DNA of 64,000 nucleotides from Bacteroidales bacterium (GCA_017620335.1 JAFZQO010000010.1:1-64000); one strand, 5' to 3'; numbered from the stretch's first letter, positions 24,968-34,589 are shown. Translations and numbers: made by a program. The notes: generated by a model not told the origin, from the sequence alone.

Positions 24968-26086
24968 ATGCAACATCCGGAAAACGATTTCTCGAGGCTG
25001 GAACTCAACCTCCCGGCCTGCCAGGAGAACTACCGATACTTCCGCTCCCGTCTGGAGCCGTCCACCAGGCTGCTTGTCCTGGTGAAGGCCAACGCGTACG
25101 GGCACGGGGCGGTGGAATTCGCCGCGATGATGCAGTCCTGCGGGGCGGATTACCTCGCCGTGGCCCTGCCCGTCGAGGGCATGGAGCTCCGCCAGTCCGG
25201 TATCAGCCTTCCCATACTCGTGCTTACCGCCGGGACGGACTTCTTCGACGAGATCATTGACAACCGCCTTGAGCCCGGCATCCCCAACCTTTACACCCTG
25301 AAAGCCCTCTGCGAGGTGCTGGCGTCGCGCGGGATGCGTGATTTCCCCATCCATATAAAGCTCGACAGCGGCATGCACCGTCTAGGATTCATGCCCGGCG
25401 AGCTGCCGGAACTGATGGATTTCCTTAAGGACTGTCCGTATGTCAGCGTAAAGTCCGTTTACTCGCACCTGGCCGCAGCCGAGGATCCGTCGTCGGACGA
25501 CTTCACGCTGGGGCAGATAAGGATGTTCAAGGAGGGGGCGGACACGCTTTCCGCTTCGCTCGGATACAAGCCCATGTACCACATCCTGAACTCCGCCGGC
25601 ATCGAGCGTTTCCCGGAGTACCAGTACGACATGGTGCGTCTCGGCATAGGCATTTACGGAATCAGTTCCCTTCCGGGAGTGAGGCTCGCCCCTGTGGCTT
25701 CATTGAAGGTGAAAGTGCTGCAGATAAAGGAGCTGGGGCCTTCTGACGGCACCATAGGCTATGGCCGGTACGGGCAGATAGCGCCCGGCGGGACCAGGAT
25801 AGCCACGGTGCCGGTCGGCTATGCCGATGGCATAGACCGGCACCTGGGCCGCGGCAGGGCGTCGTTCTCGCTGAACGGGCATCGCGTCCCCACGATAGGC
25901 AACATCTGCATGGACATGTGCATGCTGGACGTGACCGGGGTTCCCGCCAAGGCGGGCGACACCGTAACGGTCTTCGGCGAGGACCCGACCGTATCGGAGA
26001 TAGCCGACATACTCGGCACCATCCCGTATGAGGTCCTCACCTCAGTCCCGCGCCGCATCGAGCGCGTCATCATCAGGAAAAGGTAA
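24968..26086 (+). CDS. alr: Alanine racemase
   Basis: 372 residues. It converts L-alanine to D-alanine for peptidoglycan. Lys40 in LVKANAYGHG is the PLP lysine, and the catalytic tyrosine is in VGYADGIDRHLGRG (about residue 285). IGNICMDMCMLDVT is the conserved C-terminal barrel motif. Length is normal for the stand-alone enzyme, without the MurF fusion found in some Bacteroidota. It ends one base before the convergent S4 gene. Confidence 0.95.
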   Translation: MQHPENDFSRLELNLPACQENYRYFRSRLEPSTRLLVLVKANAYGHGAVEFAAMMQSCGADYLAVALPVEGMELRQSGISLPILVLTAGTDFFDEIIDNRLEPGIPNLYTLKALCEVLASRGMRDFPIHIKLDSGMHRLGFMPGELPELMDFLKDCPYVSVKSVYSHLAAAEDPSSDDFTLGQIRMFKEGADTLSASLGYKPMYHILNSAGIERFPEYQYDMVRLGIGIYGISSLPGVRLAPVASLKVKVLQIKELGPSDGTIGYGRYGQIAPGGTRIATVPVGYADGIDRHLGRGRASFSLNGHRVPTIGNICMDMCMLDVTGVPAKAGDTVTVFGEDPTVSEIADILGTIPYEVLTSVPRRIERVIIRKR

Positions 26087-26518
26087 CTATTCGTCGTCCT
26101 CTTCGTCGACCCCGTCTTCGAACGGGTCGGAAGAGAAGTCGATGCCGTCCCAGACGGCCTCCATCTCCCTCCGGTCCTTCTTCGTGGGACGGCCCGCCCC
26201 GCGGTCGCGCCGCACGAAGAAAGTCTCGTGCGGGGCCCGGAGCTTGTCTAGTTCGCTCTGGGGAGTCAGATTCTCAGCATACTCGGGAACCTTCTGGGCC
26301 CCCATGCGCTGCTCGGCAATCTGGAGGACCTTGAAGGTGTACAGCGCCACGCCCTTGCGGACGGAGACCGTGTCCCCGACCTTGACGGGCTTGGAAGCCT
26401 TGACCGGGGCGCCGTTGAGCTGGACCTTGTTGCCGTTGCAGGCTTCGGTGGCATCGCTCCGGGTCTTGTACAGGCGGATGGCCCATACATATTTGTCAAT
26501 TCTTACTGAATCTGCCAT
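26087..26518 (-). CDS. S4-domain RNA-binding protein (Hsp15-like)
   Basis: 143 residues. The S4 domain starts RIDKYVWAIRLYKTRSDATE, with VQLNGAPVKASKPVKVGD as its second half. The C-terminal tail is rich in Asp and Glu. Hsp15 recycles stalled 50S subunits carrying peptidyl-tRNA, and this protein has the same size and domain order. The ATG at 26518 (MADSVRIDKY) is chosen because the frame upstream runs inside the manA 3' end. It overlaps manA by 23 bases and is coupled to it. Confidence 0.88.
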   Translation of the reverse strand: MADSVRIDKYVWAIRLYKTRSDATEACNGNKVQLNGAPVKASKPVKVGDTVSVRKGVALYTFKVLQIAEQRMGAQKVPEYAENLTPQSELDKLRAPHETFFVRRDRGAGRPTKKDRREMEAVWDGIDFSSDPFEDGVDEEDDE

Positions 26519-27680
26519 ATACGCTGTTGAATTTGAATTCTTCGCCTTCGCCCGGGAGTTCGGGCTCGGCTGAAGGGTCGATATAGGCGTCCGCCTCCTC
26601 TTCCCTTTCCACCAGAACCTCGACAAGTACCGTGCCGCTCTGGCGGGGTACAAGGAAGAAATCATCGACTTCGGCGGGGACTAACACTGTCTCTCCTGCG
26701 GCCAGGACGGTGGACTCCATCCCTCCGGGGACGGGCACCTGCACGGAGGCTTCGCCGGATACGCAGAAGTACACCGCAAAGCCGCCGTTCTCGCCGGCCA
26801 TGATGTGCAGCGGGTCCTTGAGATCCATCTTTGTGGCTGTGAATTCGGGGCATTTGACGAGGGTCCCGGATTCCTTCGCTCCGCCCGGAATGACAGAGGA
26901 GGCGCCTGGAATGACATTGCTGTCATCCTGAGGAGCGTAGCGACGAAAGGACCTGAAGTCGATGAAATCCAGCGCTTCCTCGAGACTGAGGGCGGGGTCG
27001 AACTCGTCCTCGGGGACCTCGCCGCCCCAGCCATGGAGGCAGAAGTCGAGGGGGGAGGCCTCGCTGACCTCGAGAAGCACGGCGCCTTCGGCGGCGTGCA
27101 CAGTGCCGGGCCTGACTGCGAAGCAGTCGCCCGGCCGGGCCTCCACAGCGTTCAGCAGTCCTTCGACGCTGCCGTCCAGGCAGGCTGAGTACAGCTCCCC
27201 GGCGTCGGTATCGGCCTTGAAGCCAAGCCAGAGCCTGGCGCCTGGCCTAGTCTCCAGCACGTACCACATCTTGGACTTGCCGAGGAAATCGTAACGCTGC
27301 GAGGCCGTCTCGTCGTCGGGATGGACCATCAGGGGGGTACGCCCCTCTGCGTCTATAAGCTTGATGCTCAGCGGGAACTGCCTGCCATAGTATGCGAAGG
27401 CCTTTTCCCCGACTATACGGTCGAGGTACATGTCCATAACCTCGCTCAGGGTATTGCCCGCGAGCCATCCGTCCAGGATCTGCGAGTCGCGGTATCCCAG
27501 GTCGGCTATCTCGTGGCTCTCGGCCACGCGGCCGCCCTTTTCAAGCTTGCCCAGACGGCCCTGGCCGTCGCTCTCCACGAATGATTTGCCGTATTTCTTC
27601 TCGAGACGCGTTCCGCCCCAGGCGAAGGTTTCGCCTATGGGAAGGAACTTGAAGGGATATAATTTCCGGGGTTCTTCCAT
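26496..27680 (-). CDS. manA: Type I mannose-6-phosphate isomerase-like protein
   Basis: 394 residues. It would interconvert fructose-6-phosphate and mannose-6-phosphate in the cytoplasm. The N-terminal part reads KFLPIGETFAWGGTRLEKKYG. The metal motifs are PLMVHPDDETA and the cupin segment GTVHAAEGAVLLEVSEAS. The ATG at 27680 (MEEPRKLYPFKF) starts at the family N-terminus; the longer open frame upstream crosses the promoter region. About residues 243-273 come from a dispersed DNA repeat inserted in frame (26861-26953), which makes the protein longer than usual. The insert sits between conserved blocks and may be tolerated as a surface loop. Confidence 0.85.
   Translation of the reverse strand: MEEPRKLYPFKFLPIGETFAWGGTRLEKKYGKSFVESDGQGRLGKLEKGGRVAESHEIADLGYRDSQILDGWLAGNTLSEVMDMYLDRIVGEKAFAYYGRQFPLSIKLIDAEGRTPLMVHPDDETASQRYDFLGKSKMWYVLETRPGARLWLGFKADTDAGELYSACLDGSVEGLLNAVEARPGDCFAVRPGTVHAAEGAVLLEVSEASPLDFCLHGWGGEVPEDEFDPALSLEEALDFIDFRSFRRYAPQDDSNVIPGASSVIPGGAKESGTLVKCPEFTATKMDLKDPLHIMAGENGGFAVYFCVSGEASVQVPVPGGMESTVLAAGETVLVPAEVDDFFLVPRQSGTVLVEVLVEREEEADAYIDPSAEPELPGEGEEFKFNSVYGRFSKN
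26861..26953. repeat. Dispersed palindromic repeat inserted in frame within manA
   Basis: Two facing segments, ATTCCTTCGCTCCGCCCGGA then ATGACA (from 26870) and TGTCATCCTGAGGAGCG then TAGCGACGAAAGGA (from 26921), form an imperfect palindrome typical of interspersed repeats in Bacteroidales and other genomes. Between them a partial copy (GGAATGACA) recurs. On the coding strand it reads SNVIPGASSVIPGGAKESG, a known hallmark of translated repeats of this kind. It keeps the manA frame open. Confidence 0.65.
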
Positions 27681-27754
27681 ATTTTCGATCAATCCTTTTA
27701 CAAAGTAAACAAAAAATCGTAACTTGGCCAAGAATACCAAACCGGGCATCGAAC

Positions 27755-28342
27755 ATGAAAGGAGTCTATATTTTCCTGGCTGACGGCTTCGAGGACATCG
27801 AGGCCCTCGCCACCGCCGACGTCCTCCGCAGGGGAGGGGTCTACGTTGAACTTGTCTCTCTCGACGAAGAACCGTTCGTCGTTTCCTCGCACCGCGTAGC
27901 CGTCGGAGTAGACCAGTCATTCGACTATTTCGCCCTCCATTACGACCACGGAGCCAACGAGAAGGATGTCATGATATTTCCCGGCGGAATGCCCGGCACA
28001 CGCAACCTCGCACAGCACGGGATGTTGATGAACCTGATGCAGGAGCATTATAACGAAGGCGGTACCGTGGCCGCCATCTGCGCCGCTCCGGGCATGGTCC
28101 TCGGCCAGCTTGACGGCATTGCCGGCAAGCGCGTCACCTGCTTCGACGGCTTCGAGGGCATCCTGGAGGAGGCCGGTGCGGTGTTCGAGCCGCGGCCGGC
28201 GATCACCGACGGCCGCGTCATCACCGGCCGCAGCGCCGGTCATGCCGTCACCTTCGGCCTGGAGATCCTGAAGAAGATCAAGGGAGAAGAGAAGGCCGAA
28301 GAGGTCCGTCACGCCCTGATGCTGGAGACGCTGGAGGCCTAA
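27755..28342 (+). CDS. DJ-1/PfpI family protein
   Basis: 195 residues. The nucleophile-elbow cysteine is in AAICAAPGMVLGQ, and the conserved glutamate near the N-terminus is in DGFEDIEALATAD. GRSAGHAVTFGLEIL is the C-terminal motif. This is the YajL/DJ-1 subgroup, implicated in oxidative stress and deglycation (family knowledge; the activity is debated). TAACTTGG at 27720-27727 may be its -7 element. It is convergent with the DUF4249 gene and overlaps it by four bases. Confidence 0.93.
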   Translation: MKGVYIFLADGFEDIEALATADVLRRGGVYVELVSLDEEPFVVSSHRVAVGVDQSFDYFALHYDHGANEKDVMIFPGGMPGTRNLAQHGMLMNLMQEHYNEGGTVAAICAAPGMVLGQLDGIAGKRVTCFDGFEGILEEAGAVFEPRPAITDGRVITGRSAGHAVTFGLEILKKIKGEEKAEEVRHALMLETLEA

Positions 28343-29247
28343 AGGCCAGGCGGCAGCATTCCGTGGTCGGCGAGCATTTCCATCCGGGTGCGATCCGGAT
28401 TGCCGATGACGAGGCTCATCCTTATGCTTTGCGCCAGCGCGAAGACACCTGCGGCGCCGCCCTTTATGTTGGTCGGCAGGTTTGCCGGCTGTGGCGAGAA
28501 CAGCGGCATGTGGGCTATGCTCTCGTTCATAAGGGCCATCATGTAAGAGTAGAAGAAATCCGACATCGAGTACGTAAACAATTCTATCACATCGCCTTCC
28601 TTCAGGGGAGGCGTTTCTTCTCCAGTGCCTAGGATGTCGAAGGCGGTGTAGAAGAAGTATTCTCCTCCGTTGAGGTAGTTGCCGTCGAACATCTGGTATC
28701 CGTCAATCGTGATCCACTTGCCGTATCCGTGGACCTCGCCGTTGACGCGCAGGTCGGCGGCATAGTGGCTGACGATGCCCGGAAGGTCCTGGCCCCAGAT
28801 GGCGAATACCCATAGCGAGTCGGACATCTTGTAGTAGTCGATAGCGTCGCCGCGCACTCCCGCCGGAGGCATCGTGTCCTGGGCTTCGAAATGGAAATTC
28901 CCGTCCACGTCGCTGCCGTCTATGGTCAGTGTGTAGGTCTTCCCGACCTCTCCCGCATAGTCTTCAGGCGTATAGTAGCAGCCTGTGCCGGGGTCTTCCC
29001 GGAGGGTTATCTCTCCGGCCCCGTCGGAGATCCTGACGCTGGCACCGGATATGACGGGGATGCGCTCCGAAGGCGTCCCGTAGGGCGCCGAGGCGCTTAG
29101 GCGGACGCAGTGCGCCGTGGTGTCCGTGGTGAGGACCGCGTCCACCACGATGCGGCGCACGTCCGCCTCCTTGATGTCGGGGATGAAGTCCTCGACGCAG
29201 GAGACGGCCGCGAGCAGGGCCAGAATTATCAGCAACGTCCTTTTCAT
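28339..29247 (-). CDS. DUF4249 family lipoprotein (second copy)
   Basis: 302 residues. A lipoprotein signal ends in LAAVSC. The beta-rich N-terminal part reads RRIVVDAVLTTDTTAHCVRL, then ASVRISDGAGEITL and YTLTIDGSDVDG, as in DUF4249 proteins. It is 70 residues shorter than the copy at 15122-16240 and fully GC-rich. It lies downstream of its TonB receptor with a four-base ATGA overlap, the opposite gene order from the first pair. Confidence 0.82.
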   Translation of the reverse strand: MKRTLLIILALLAAVSCVEDFIPDIKEADVRRIVVDAVLTTDTTAHCVRLSASAPYGTPSERIPVISGASVRISDGAGEITLREDPGTGCYYTPEDYAGEVGKTYTLTIDGSDVDGNFHFEAQDTMPPAGVRGDAIDYYKMSDSLWVFAIWGQDLPGIVSHYAADLRVNGEVHGYGKWITIDGYQMFDGNYLNGGEYFFYTAFDILGTGEETPPLKEGDVIELFTYSMSDFFYSYMMALMNESIAHMPLFSPQPANLPTNIKGGAAGVFALAQSIRMSLVIGNPDRTRMEMLADHGMLPPGL

Positions 29248-31586
29248 AGCGTCAGCGTATATGAGATCGAAGGGATGGCGGTGAAAAGATAGACTTTCCG
29301 TGCCGTAATCTCCTCGGTATCGTCATCGTAATGGAAATCCAGCGCCCATGCGTTGTGGCGCGAATAGACGTTGTACACGGAGAGGTTCCACTCGCCGTGG
29401 CCGCGCTTGCCGGCGGGTACGCGCCTGCCCTGGAGCGTCAGCGAAAGGTCCAGGCGGTGATAGTCCGGGAAATGGTCGCGGTTACGGTCGGAGTATAGGG
29501 GAACGCGGGTGCCACCGACCTCGTAAACCCCGGAGGGGTACGTGGTCGGAGCCCCGCTGTAGTACACCCAGTCCGCCGAGGCGGAGAGCCTCTTCCCGAA
29601 GCGGTAAGTGCCTATCACCGAGATGCTGTGCTTGTGGTTCATGGGGGAGTCGTAGGGCTTGCCGCCGTTGATCTCCGGTATCTTGTAGCGTGCCTGGGCG
29701 AGGGTGTAGCTCACCCAGCCGTCGAACCTTCCCTTTTCATACTTCACCATGAATTCCGCACCTCGCGCAAAGGAGGTGCCGGTGCGTATCTCCGCTTCGA
29801 GGTCCTCGTTCATGATGACGTTGGGGTGGTCCTTGAAGTCGATGGTGTTGCGGTTGTCCTTGTAGAAGAGTTCCACCGAGGTTTCCAGTGCGTCGTTCAG
29901 GAAATTCTTGAAGATTCCGACCGTGTACTGGTCTGAGACCTGAGGCTTGATGTTGGGCGAGGCGGAGAACCAGATGTCCAGCGGCGACCCGGAGATGCTG
30001 TAGATGGCCTGCTGGATGTACTGGACGTTGCGGCTCCATGCCGCTTTTATCGACATCGACGGGTTGATGCTGAAAGAGGAGGAGAAGCGCGGCTCGAGCG
30101 CGTGCCAAGCCTTGACGGTTTCGCCCCTGGCGAAATCCTCGGTGTGGTCGAGCTCGTGCGCATCGTTGTAATAACGCTGCGTACGCTCGCCCACGGTGGC
30201 GAAGTTCGACATCCGCAGGCCGTAGCGCAGGGTCACTTTCGTCCCTATCTTCTGTTCATTCTGAAGATAGAAGTCCGGAGCGAGGGCCGTGGTCTTAGGG
30301 TAGGTGTATTCGCTGAAGATGCCCTCGCTCCTCGGGGTGAAGATGGCGGGGCTTATGACGTAGCGGTTGCCCTGGACACCGAAACTGACGGTATTGGAGG
30401 CGTTCAGGAACCAGTTGAAGTCGGCCTTGAAACCTTGGTTGTGCAGGTTCGAGCCCATGTCAATGTCAGTCGTGGAATACTCCAGCAGCGTGTTGAAATC
30501 GTAGTGCGAGTTCAGCAGGGTGAAGTTGGAGAAGAGCTTCGGGGAGAAGATATGGTTCCAGCGCAGGGACTGCGTGTTGTTGGCGAAGTCCATGTCAAGG
30601 TCGAGGTCAGCCGCCTCTGAATTCGCCATGGCGAATACGTCCTTGCCGTTGAACACGCTCAGGTACAGGCGGTTGTTGTCGTTGATTATCCAGTTGGCCT
30701 TGGCGTTGAGGTCGTGGAAGAACATCTTGTCTCCCTTCAGCGCCTTGACCAAAGGAAAGAAAAGGTCGATGTATGTGCGGCGCGCGGCTATCATGAAACT
30801 GGCCTTGTCTTTCACAATCGGGCCTTCCAGGAGGGCCTTTGACGAGATGAGGCCGATGCTGAGAGAGCCTCCGAACTCCTGCATGTTGCCGTCTATGGTG
30901 TGGATGTCCAGGAGGGAGGAGAGGCGGCCGCCGTACTTGGCGGAGATGTCACCCTTGTAGAGGTCGCCGGTCTTGACGGCGTCGTTGTTGAAGACGGAGA
31001 AGAAGCCCATGAAGTGGCCGGCGTTGTATACCGGGGCCTCGTCCATCAGGACTAGGTTCTGGTCCACCCCGCCGCCGCGGACGCTGAAGCCGGTCGAACC
31101 TTCGCTCGGGGCCTGCACGCCGGGCATCATCTGTATGACCTTGATTATGTCGGTCTCGCCGAACAGCACCGGGACTTTCTTTATGAAGTCGCCGGAGAGG
31201 TTGACCAGGCTGGTCTCCGGGCGCAGGAGCTTCTCGCGTTTCGAGACCGCCGTGACTGTCGAGCCTTCCAGCGACAGGGAGGACTCCTTCAAGGTGAAAT
31301 CCTGCTTCAGGTTGCTTCTGAGGTTGATTATGAGGGTATCGGTGATGTATCCCAGGGTCGAGCAGCAGAGCTCATATTCGCCCGCAGGCAGCTCGAGGGA
31401 GTAGAAACCGTATGCATTCGTGACCGCGCCCCTTGTGGATCCGACGGGATTCACCACCGCGCCTATCATCATTTCCCCAGACGCGGCGTCCTTGACATGC
31501 CCGCTCACGGTGAATCGGCGCCCCTGCCCTTGCAGGGCGGGCGCCAGCGCCGCGAGCAGCAGCAGTATGGTCACCAGTTTTCTCAT
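29244..31586 (-). CDS. TonB-dependent receptor with carboxypeptidase-regulatory domain
   Basis: 780 residues. The signal peptide is MRKLVTILLLLAALAPALQGQ. The regulatory beta domain covers about 25-110 (FTVSGHVKDAASGEMMIGAV). The plug contains KVIQMMPGVQAPSEGSTGFS, VRGGGVDQNLVLMDEAPVYN and GDISAKYGGRLSSLLDI. The barrel follows, ending IPSISYTLTL. It works with TonB-ExbBD to import an unidentified ligand; the downstream DUF4249 lipoprotein is the probable partner. A minus-strand TAACTTTG (31592-31599) ends five bases before the ATG, so the message may be leaderless. Confidence 0.92.
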   Translation of the reverse strand: MRKLVTILLLLAALAPALQGQGRRFTVSGHVKDAASGEMMIGAVVNPVGSTRGAVTNAYGFYSLELPAGEYELCCSTLGYITDTLIINLRSNLKQDFTLKESSLSLEGSTVTAVSKREKLLRPETSLVNLSGDFIKKVPVLFGETDIIKVIQMMPGVQAPSEGSTGFSVRGGGVDQNLVLMDEAPVYNAGHFMGFFSVFNNDAVKTGDLYKGDISAKYGGRLSSLLDIHTIDGNMQEFGGSLSIGLISSKALLEGPIVKDKASFMIAARRTYIDLFFPLVKALKGDKMFFHDLNAKANWIINDNNRLYLSVFNGKDVFAMANSEAADLDLDMDFANNTQSLRWNHIFSPKLFSNFTLLNSHYDFNTLLEYSTTDIDMGSNLHNQGFKADFNWFLNASNTVSFGVQGNRYVISPAIFTPRSEGIFSEYTYPKTTALAPDFYLQNEQKIGTKVTLRYGLRMSNFATVGERTQRYYNDAHELDHTEDFARGETVKAWHALEPRFSSSFSINPSMSIKAAWSRNVQYIQQAIYSISGSPLDIWFSASPNIKPQVSDQYTVGIFKNFLNDALETSVELFYKDNRNTIDFKDHPNVIMNEDLEAEIRTGTSFARGAEFMVKYEKGRFDGWVSYTLAQARYKIPEINGGKPYDSPMNHKHSISVIGTYRFGKRLSASADWVYYSGAPTTYPSGVYEVGGTRVPLYSDRNRDHFPDYHRLDLSLTLQGRRVPAGKRGHGEWNLSVYNVYSRHNAWALDFHYDDDTEEITARKVYLFTAIPSISYTLTL

Positions 31587-31653
31587 CGCCGCAAAGTTAA
31601 CCCTTTTTTCCGACCTTGCAGCGATTTTTGTCTCTCAGGAAGGGTGGGGAGGG

Positions 31654-34527
31654 CTATTTCATCACGTCGCCGGGCTTGAGCTGGGTGACGGTGCCGAACT
31701 TGGCGAGGTCCTCCATTCCGATCTTGTCGGGGTCGCCGACGACTGCCCAGACGATGGGCCGGCCTTCGACCTGCTTCTTCCAGAAGTCTTCGATGTCCTT
31801 CATGGTGACCTTTCCGAGAATGTCATAGAATAGGGGGGCGGTGTCCGAGTATATCTCGTTCCTTAAGTCACCTGCGATATCCATCGAAATGTCCCTGAAC
31901 TGGGGATATCCGGTCACAAGGTTGCTCCAGGCGTCCTTGACGGTCATCTCGAATCGCTTCTCGCTTAACGGAAGGTTCCGGATCAGGGAGTCAAGCACGG
32001 TCATGGCATCGATGGTCTTGTCGCCCTGGGTGCCAACGTAGGTGCTCAGGTATGCGGGGATACGCTCCCTCTCATGATAGGACTGCTTGTTGACGCTGCC
32101 GCTGGTGCTGTATGCCATGGAACGGAACTCGCGTATCTCCTGGAACAGGACCGATCCCATTCCGCCGCCGAAATACTGGCCGGCGATGCTGGAGATGAAG
32201 CGGTCTCCCAAGTCGGGTATTGTATCTCCGAGCACAAAGGCATTGATCCTGGTCTGCGGAGATTTCTTCTTGGGGATGAAATATACGCCGGACTTCCCTG
32301 ACAGGGTGATGTCGGTGGCGTCGAAGAACGGATGGGCTTTCCTCTGCCTGTCGGGGATCAGCGTCTCCGACAGTACGGCCGCCACCTTTTCATCGGACAG
32401 GGTGCCGCTGTAATGGATGTCGCATTCGTAACCCAGGGCTTCCTTGAGGGTGGAGAGCAGCACGTCGCTTTCCATCTTGCCCTTGTCCTGAAGGTATGAT
32501 GACCTGTCGCCATAAGTCAGGTACTGTATGAGTGCGCCGCCCAGTGCATCTAGGTCGCGTTTGGTCATGAGCTTGTCGGACATCTCGCTCTGTTTCAGGA
32601 TGGAAAGCTTCTTCTTGTCCGCTCCCGGATGCTCGATGAGGTCGGCGGCCAACCTTACTGTCTCCTCGAAGTCCTTGTCGAAGCCGGTTATGCTTACGAT
32701 GAAGGCATACCTGGCGGCGGTTATGCCGATGCTGCCGCCGAGGGCCTGCAGCGCCGCGCGGTGCTCATCGTAATCCATGGATTCCGTGCCTATCAGCGAC
32801 AGGTACGAAGCCACCCTTTCGAGGTTTGGATAAGCGAGGGTGCCGACGGGATATCTGACCTTCAGTTCGAAGACGTCGTTAAGGGGATTGTCCACGCTGT
32901 ACAAGGTCGCGAGCGGGCGGACCTCAGTACGGCGGACGTCGTTCTCATAGTCCATGGTCACCCTGGGAAGCTCGACCTTTGCGGCCTCGGCGCGGATGGC
33001 TTCGGCATAGGCGGAGGAAACGTCGTTCTTCGGGGCGATCCTGTCGTAAGGAGGCTTCGGGAGGTCGTCCTTCTCGGGGTCGCCGTATTTCTTGCGGATA
33101 ACCAGCTGGTCCTCGGTGAAATACTTGTTTGCAAGGGCCACCATGTCGGCTTTGGTCAGGGCCTCTATGGCTTCGATCTGGGTGAGGACCTCGTCCCAGT
33201 CCTTACCCTGGGCGTAGGCGTCGACCATTTCGCCCATACGGCCTGACAGGCCTTCGATCTGTGTGACGAGATTCCTCTTGTAGGTCATCTTGCAGCTCTC
33301 GAAGAACTCCTCGGTGAAGTCGCCCTTCTTGATCCGCTCAAGGACCGAGAGCACCTTGGCCTCTGCCTTGGGGTATTTCTGGAACAGGAGCTTGGGCATG
33401 ATTAGCACCGGGAAGAGGCCGGCCTCCTCGAAGGCGATGTCGGGGTACATGCACATGGCGGCGAGCAGCTGCTTGTCAGTGGTGAGCTTGTCCAGAAACC
33501 CGATACCCTCGGAATTGTTGAGCATGAAGGCCATCAGGGACATGGGCAGGCAGTCCGGGTCCTTCCTCGAAGGGCCGCGGAAGCACAGGGCGCTGATCTT
33601 GATGACGGGGATCTTGACGAGGGCTTCCACCTCCCTGCGGCCTTCGAAAGGCTTGAAGCCGGAGAAGGCCTGCCTTTCGGGCTTGCCCGTGCGGATGCGG
33701 CCGAAGGTCCGCTCCAGTACGGGCAGGGCCTTTTCTGCGTCGATGTCTCCGGTGAGCATCAGGCCCATGTTGCCGGCGACATAGTATTTATCGAAGAACT
33801 CCGCCATCTGGCTGAGGCGCGGGGTCTTGAGGTTCTCGGTCGTGCCGATGATGGGGAACTCGTACGGCGAGCCCTTGTATCCCTCGGACTGGAGGGCCTG
33901 GGAGAAGGCGCTGAGCTCGTTGCTCTCGGAGCGGTTCTTCTCCTCGTACACGGTCTCGAGCTCGCCCTGGAAGAGGCGGAAGACCGGGTCGATGAGACGT
34001 TCGGAGTTGAGCTCGGCCCACTGCTCGAAGTAAGCGGGGATGAACTCGTTGTGATATACGGTCACGTCGGTGCTGGTATATGCGTTGAGGCCGCTGCCTC
34101 CGCAGGCGGAGATGAGGTTGTCGAACTCGTTGGGCACCGCATAGGCGCTCGCGGCTATGTTCAGGCGGTTGATCTCCTTCTGAATGGCGGCGCGCTCCTC
34201 CTCCGGCACCGCGGCCAGGCGGTCGTACAGCACGGCGATGGAGTCGAGGTAGGGCTTCTCGGCGGCATAGTCAAGGGTCCCGATCTTGCCGGTGCCCTTG
34301 AACATGATGTGCTCGAAGTAATGGGCGATGCCCGTCCCGGGGCAGTCGCGGGCGCCGGCCTTCACGACCACGGCGCCGTAAGCCTTCGGAAGGCTGTGGT
34401 CTTCATTGATCCACACTTCCATTCCGTTGGAAAGGGTGAAAGTCTTGACCTCCAGGGGATTGGGGGTCTGTGCAAGCATCGCGGCCGCGTAGAGCAGGCA
34501 GATGCAGGTAAAGGCAAATCTTTTCAT
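31654..34527 (-). CDS. M16 family zinc metallopeptidase (pitrilysin-like), exported
   Basis: 957 residues with two M16 halves. The signal peptide is MKRFAFTCICLLYAAAMLAQ. The N-terminal half has the inverted zinc site HYFEHIMFKGTGK and the downstream glutamate in ELETVYEEKNR. The C-terminal half lacks the zinc site, as expected for a single-chain clam-shell protease, and contains the M16_C segment (AGQYFGGGMGSVLFQEIRE). It probably degrades peptides in the periplasm. It stands 67 bases upstream of the TonB receptor gene on the same strand. Confidence 0.94.
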   Translation of the reverse strand: MKRFAFTCICLLYAAAMLAQTPNPLEVKTFTLSNGMEVWINEDHSLPKAYGAVVVKAGARDCPGTGIAHYFEHIMFKGTGKIGTLDYAAEKPYLDSIAVLYDRLAAVPEEERAAIQKEINRLNIAASAYAVPNEFDNLISACGGSGLNAYTSTDVTVYHNEFIPAYFEQWAELNSERLIDPVFRLFQGELETVYEEKNRSESNELSAFSQALQSEGYKGSPYEFPIIGTTENLKTPRLSQMAEFFDKYYVAGNMGLMLTGDIDAEKALPVLERTFGRIRTGKPERQAFSGFKPFEGRREVEALVKIPVIKISALCFRGPSRKDPDCLPMSLMAFMLNNSEGIGFLDKLTTDKQLLAAMCMYPDIAFEEAGLFPVLIMPKLLFQKYPKAEAKVLSVLERIKKGDFTEEFFESCKMTYKRNLVTQIEGLSGRMGEMVDAYAQGKDWDEVLTQIEAIEALTKADMVALANKYFTEDQLVIRKKYGDPEKDDLPKPPYDRIAPKNDVSSAYAEAIRAEAAKVELPRVTMDYENDVRRTEVRPLATLYSVDNPLNDVFELKVRYPVGTLAYPNLERVASYLSLIGTESMDYDEHRAALQALGGSIGITAARYAFIVSITGFDKDFEETVRLAADLIEHPGADKKKLSILKQSEMSDKLMTKRDLDALGGALIQYLTYGDRSSYLQDKGKMESDVLLSTLKEALGYECDIHYSGTLSDEKVAAVLSETLIPDRQRKAHPFFDATDITLSGKSGVYFIPKKKSPQTRINAFVLGDTIPDLGDRFISSIAGQYFGGGMGSVLFQEIREFRSMAYSTSGSVNKQSYHERERIPAYLSTYVGTQGDKTIDAMTVLDSLIRNLPLSEKRFEMTVKDAWSNLVTGYPQFRDISMDIAGDLRNEIYSDTAPLFYDILGKVTMKDIEDFWKKQVEGRPIVWAVVGDPDKIGMEDLAKFGTVTQLKPGDVMK

Positions 34528-34547
34528 GTCCGTTTTTTATTAGCCCG

Positions 34548-34578
34548 CAAATATAGCAATATTCATCAAGAGTGTAAA
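34548..34578 (-). promoter_or_regulatory. Promoter of the M16 peptidase gene
   Basis: On the minus strand TTTA (34575-34578), 19 bp, then TATATTTG (34548-34555). The -7 element is exact; the -33 element differs at one base. Confidence 0.65.
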
Positions 34579-34589
34579 GGGAATACAGG

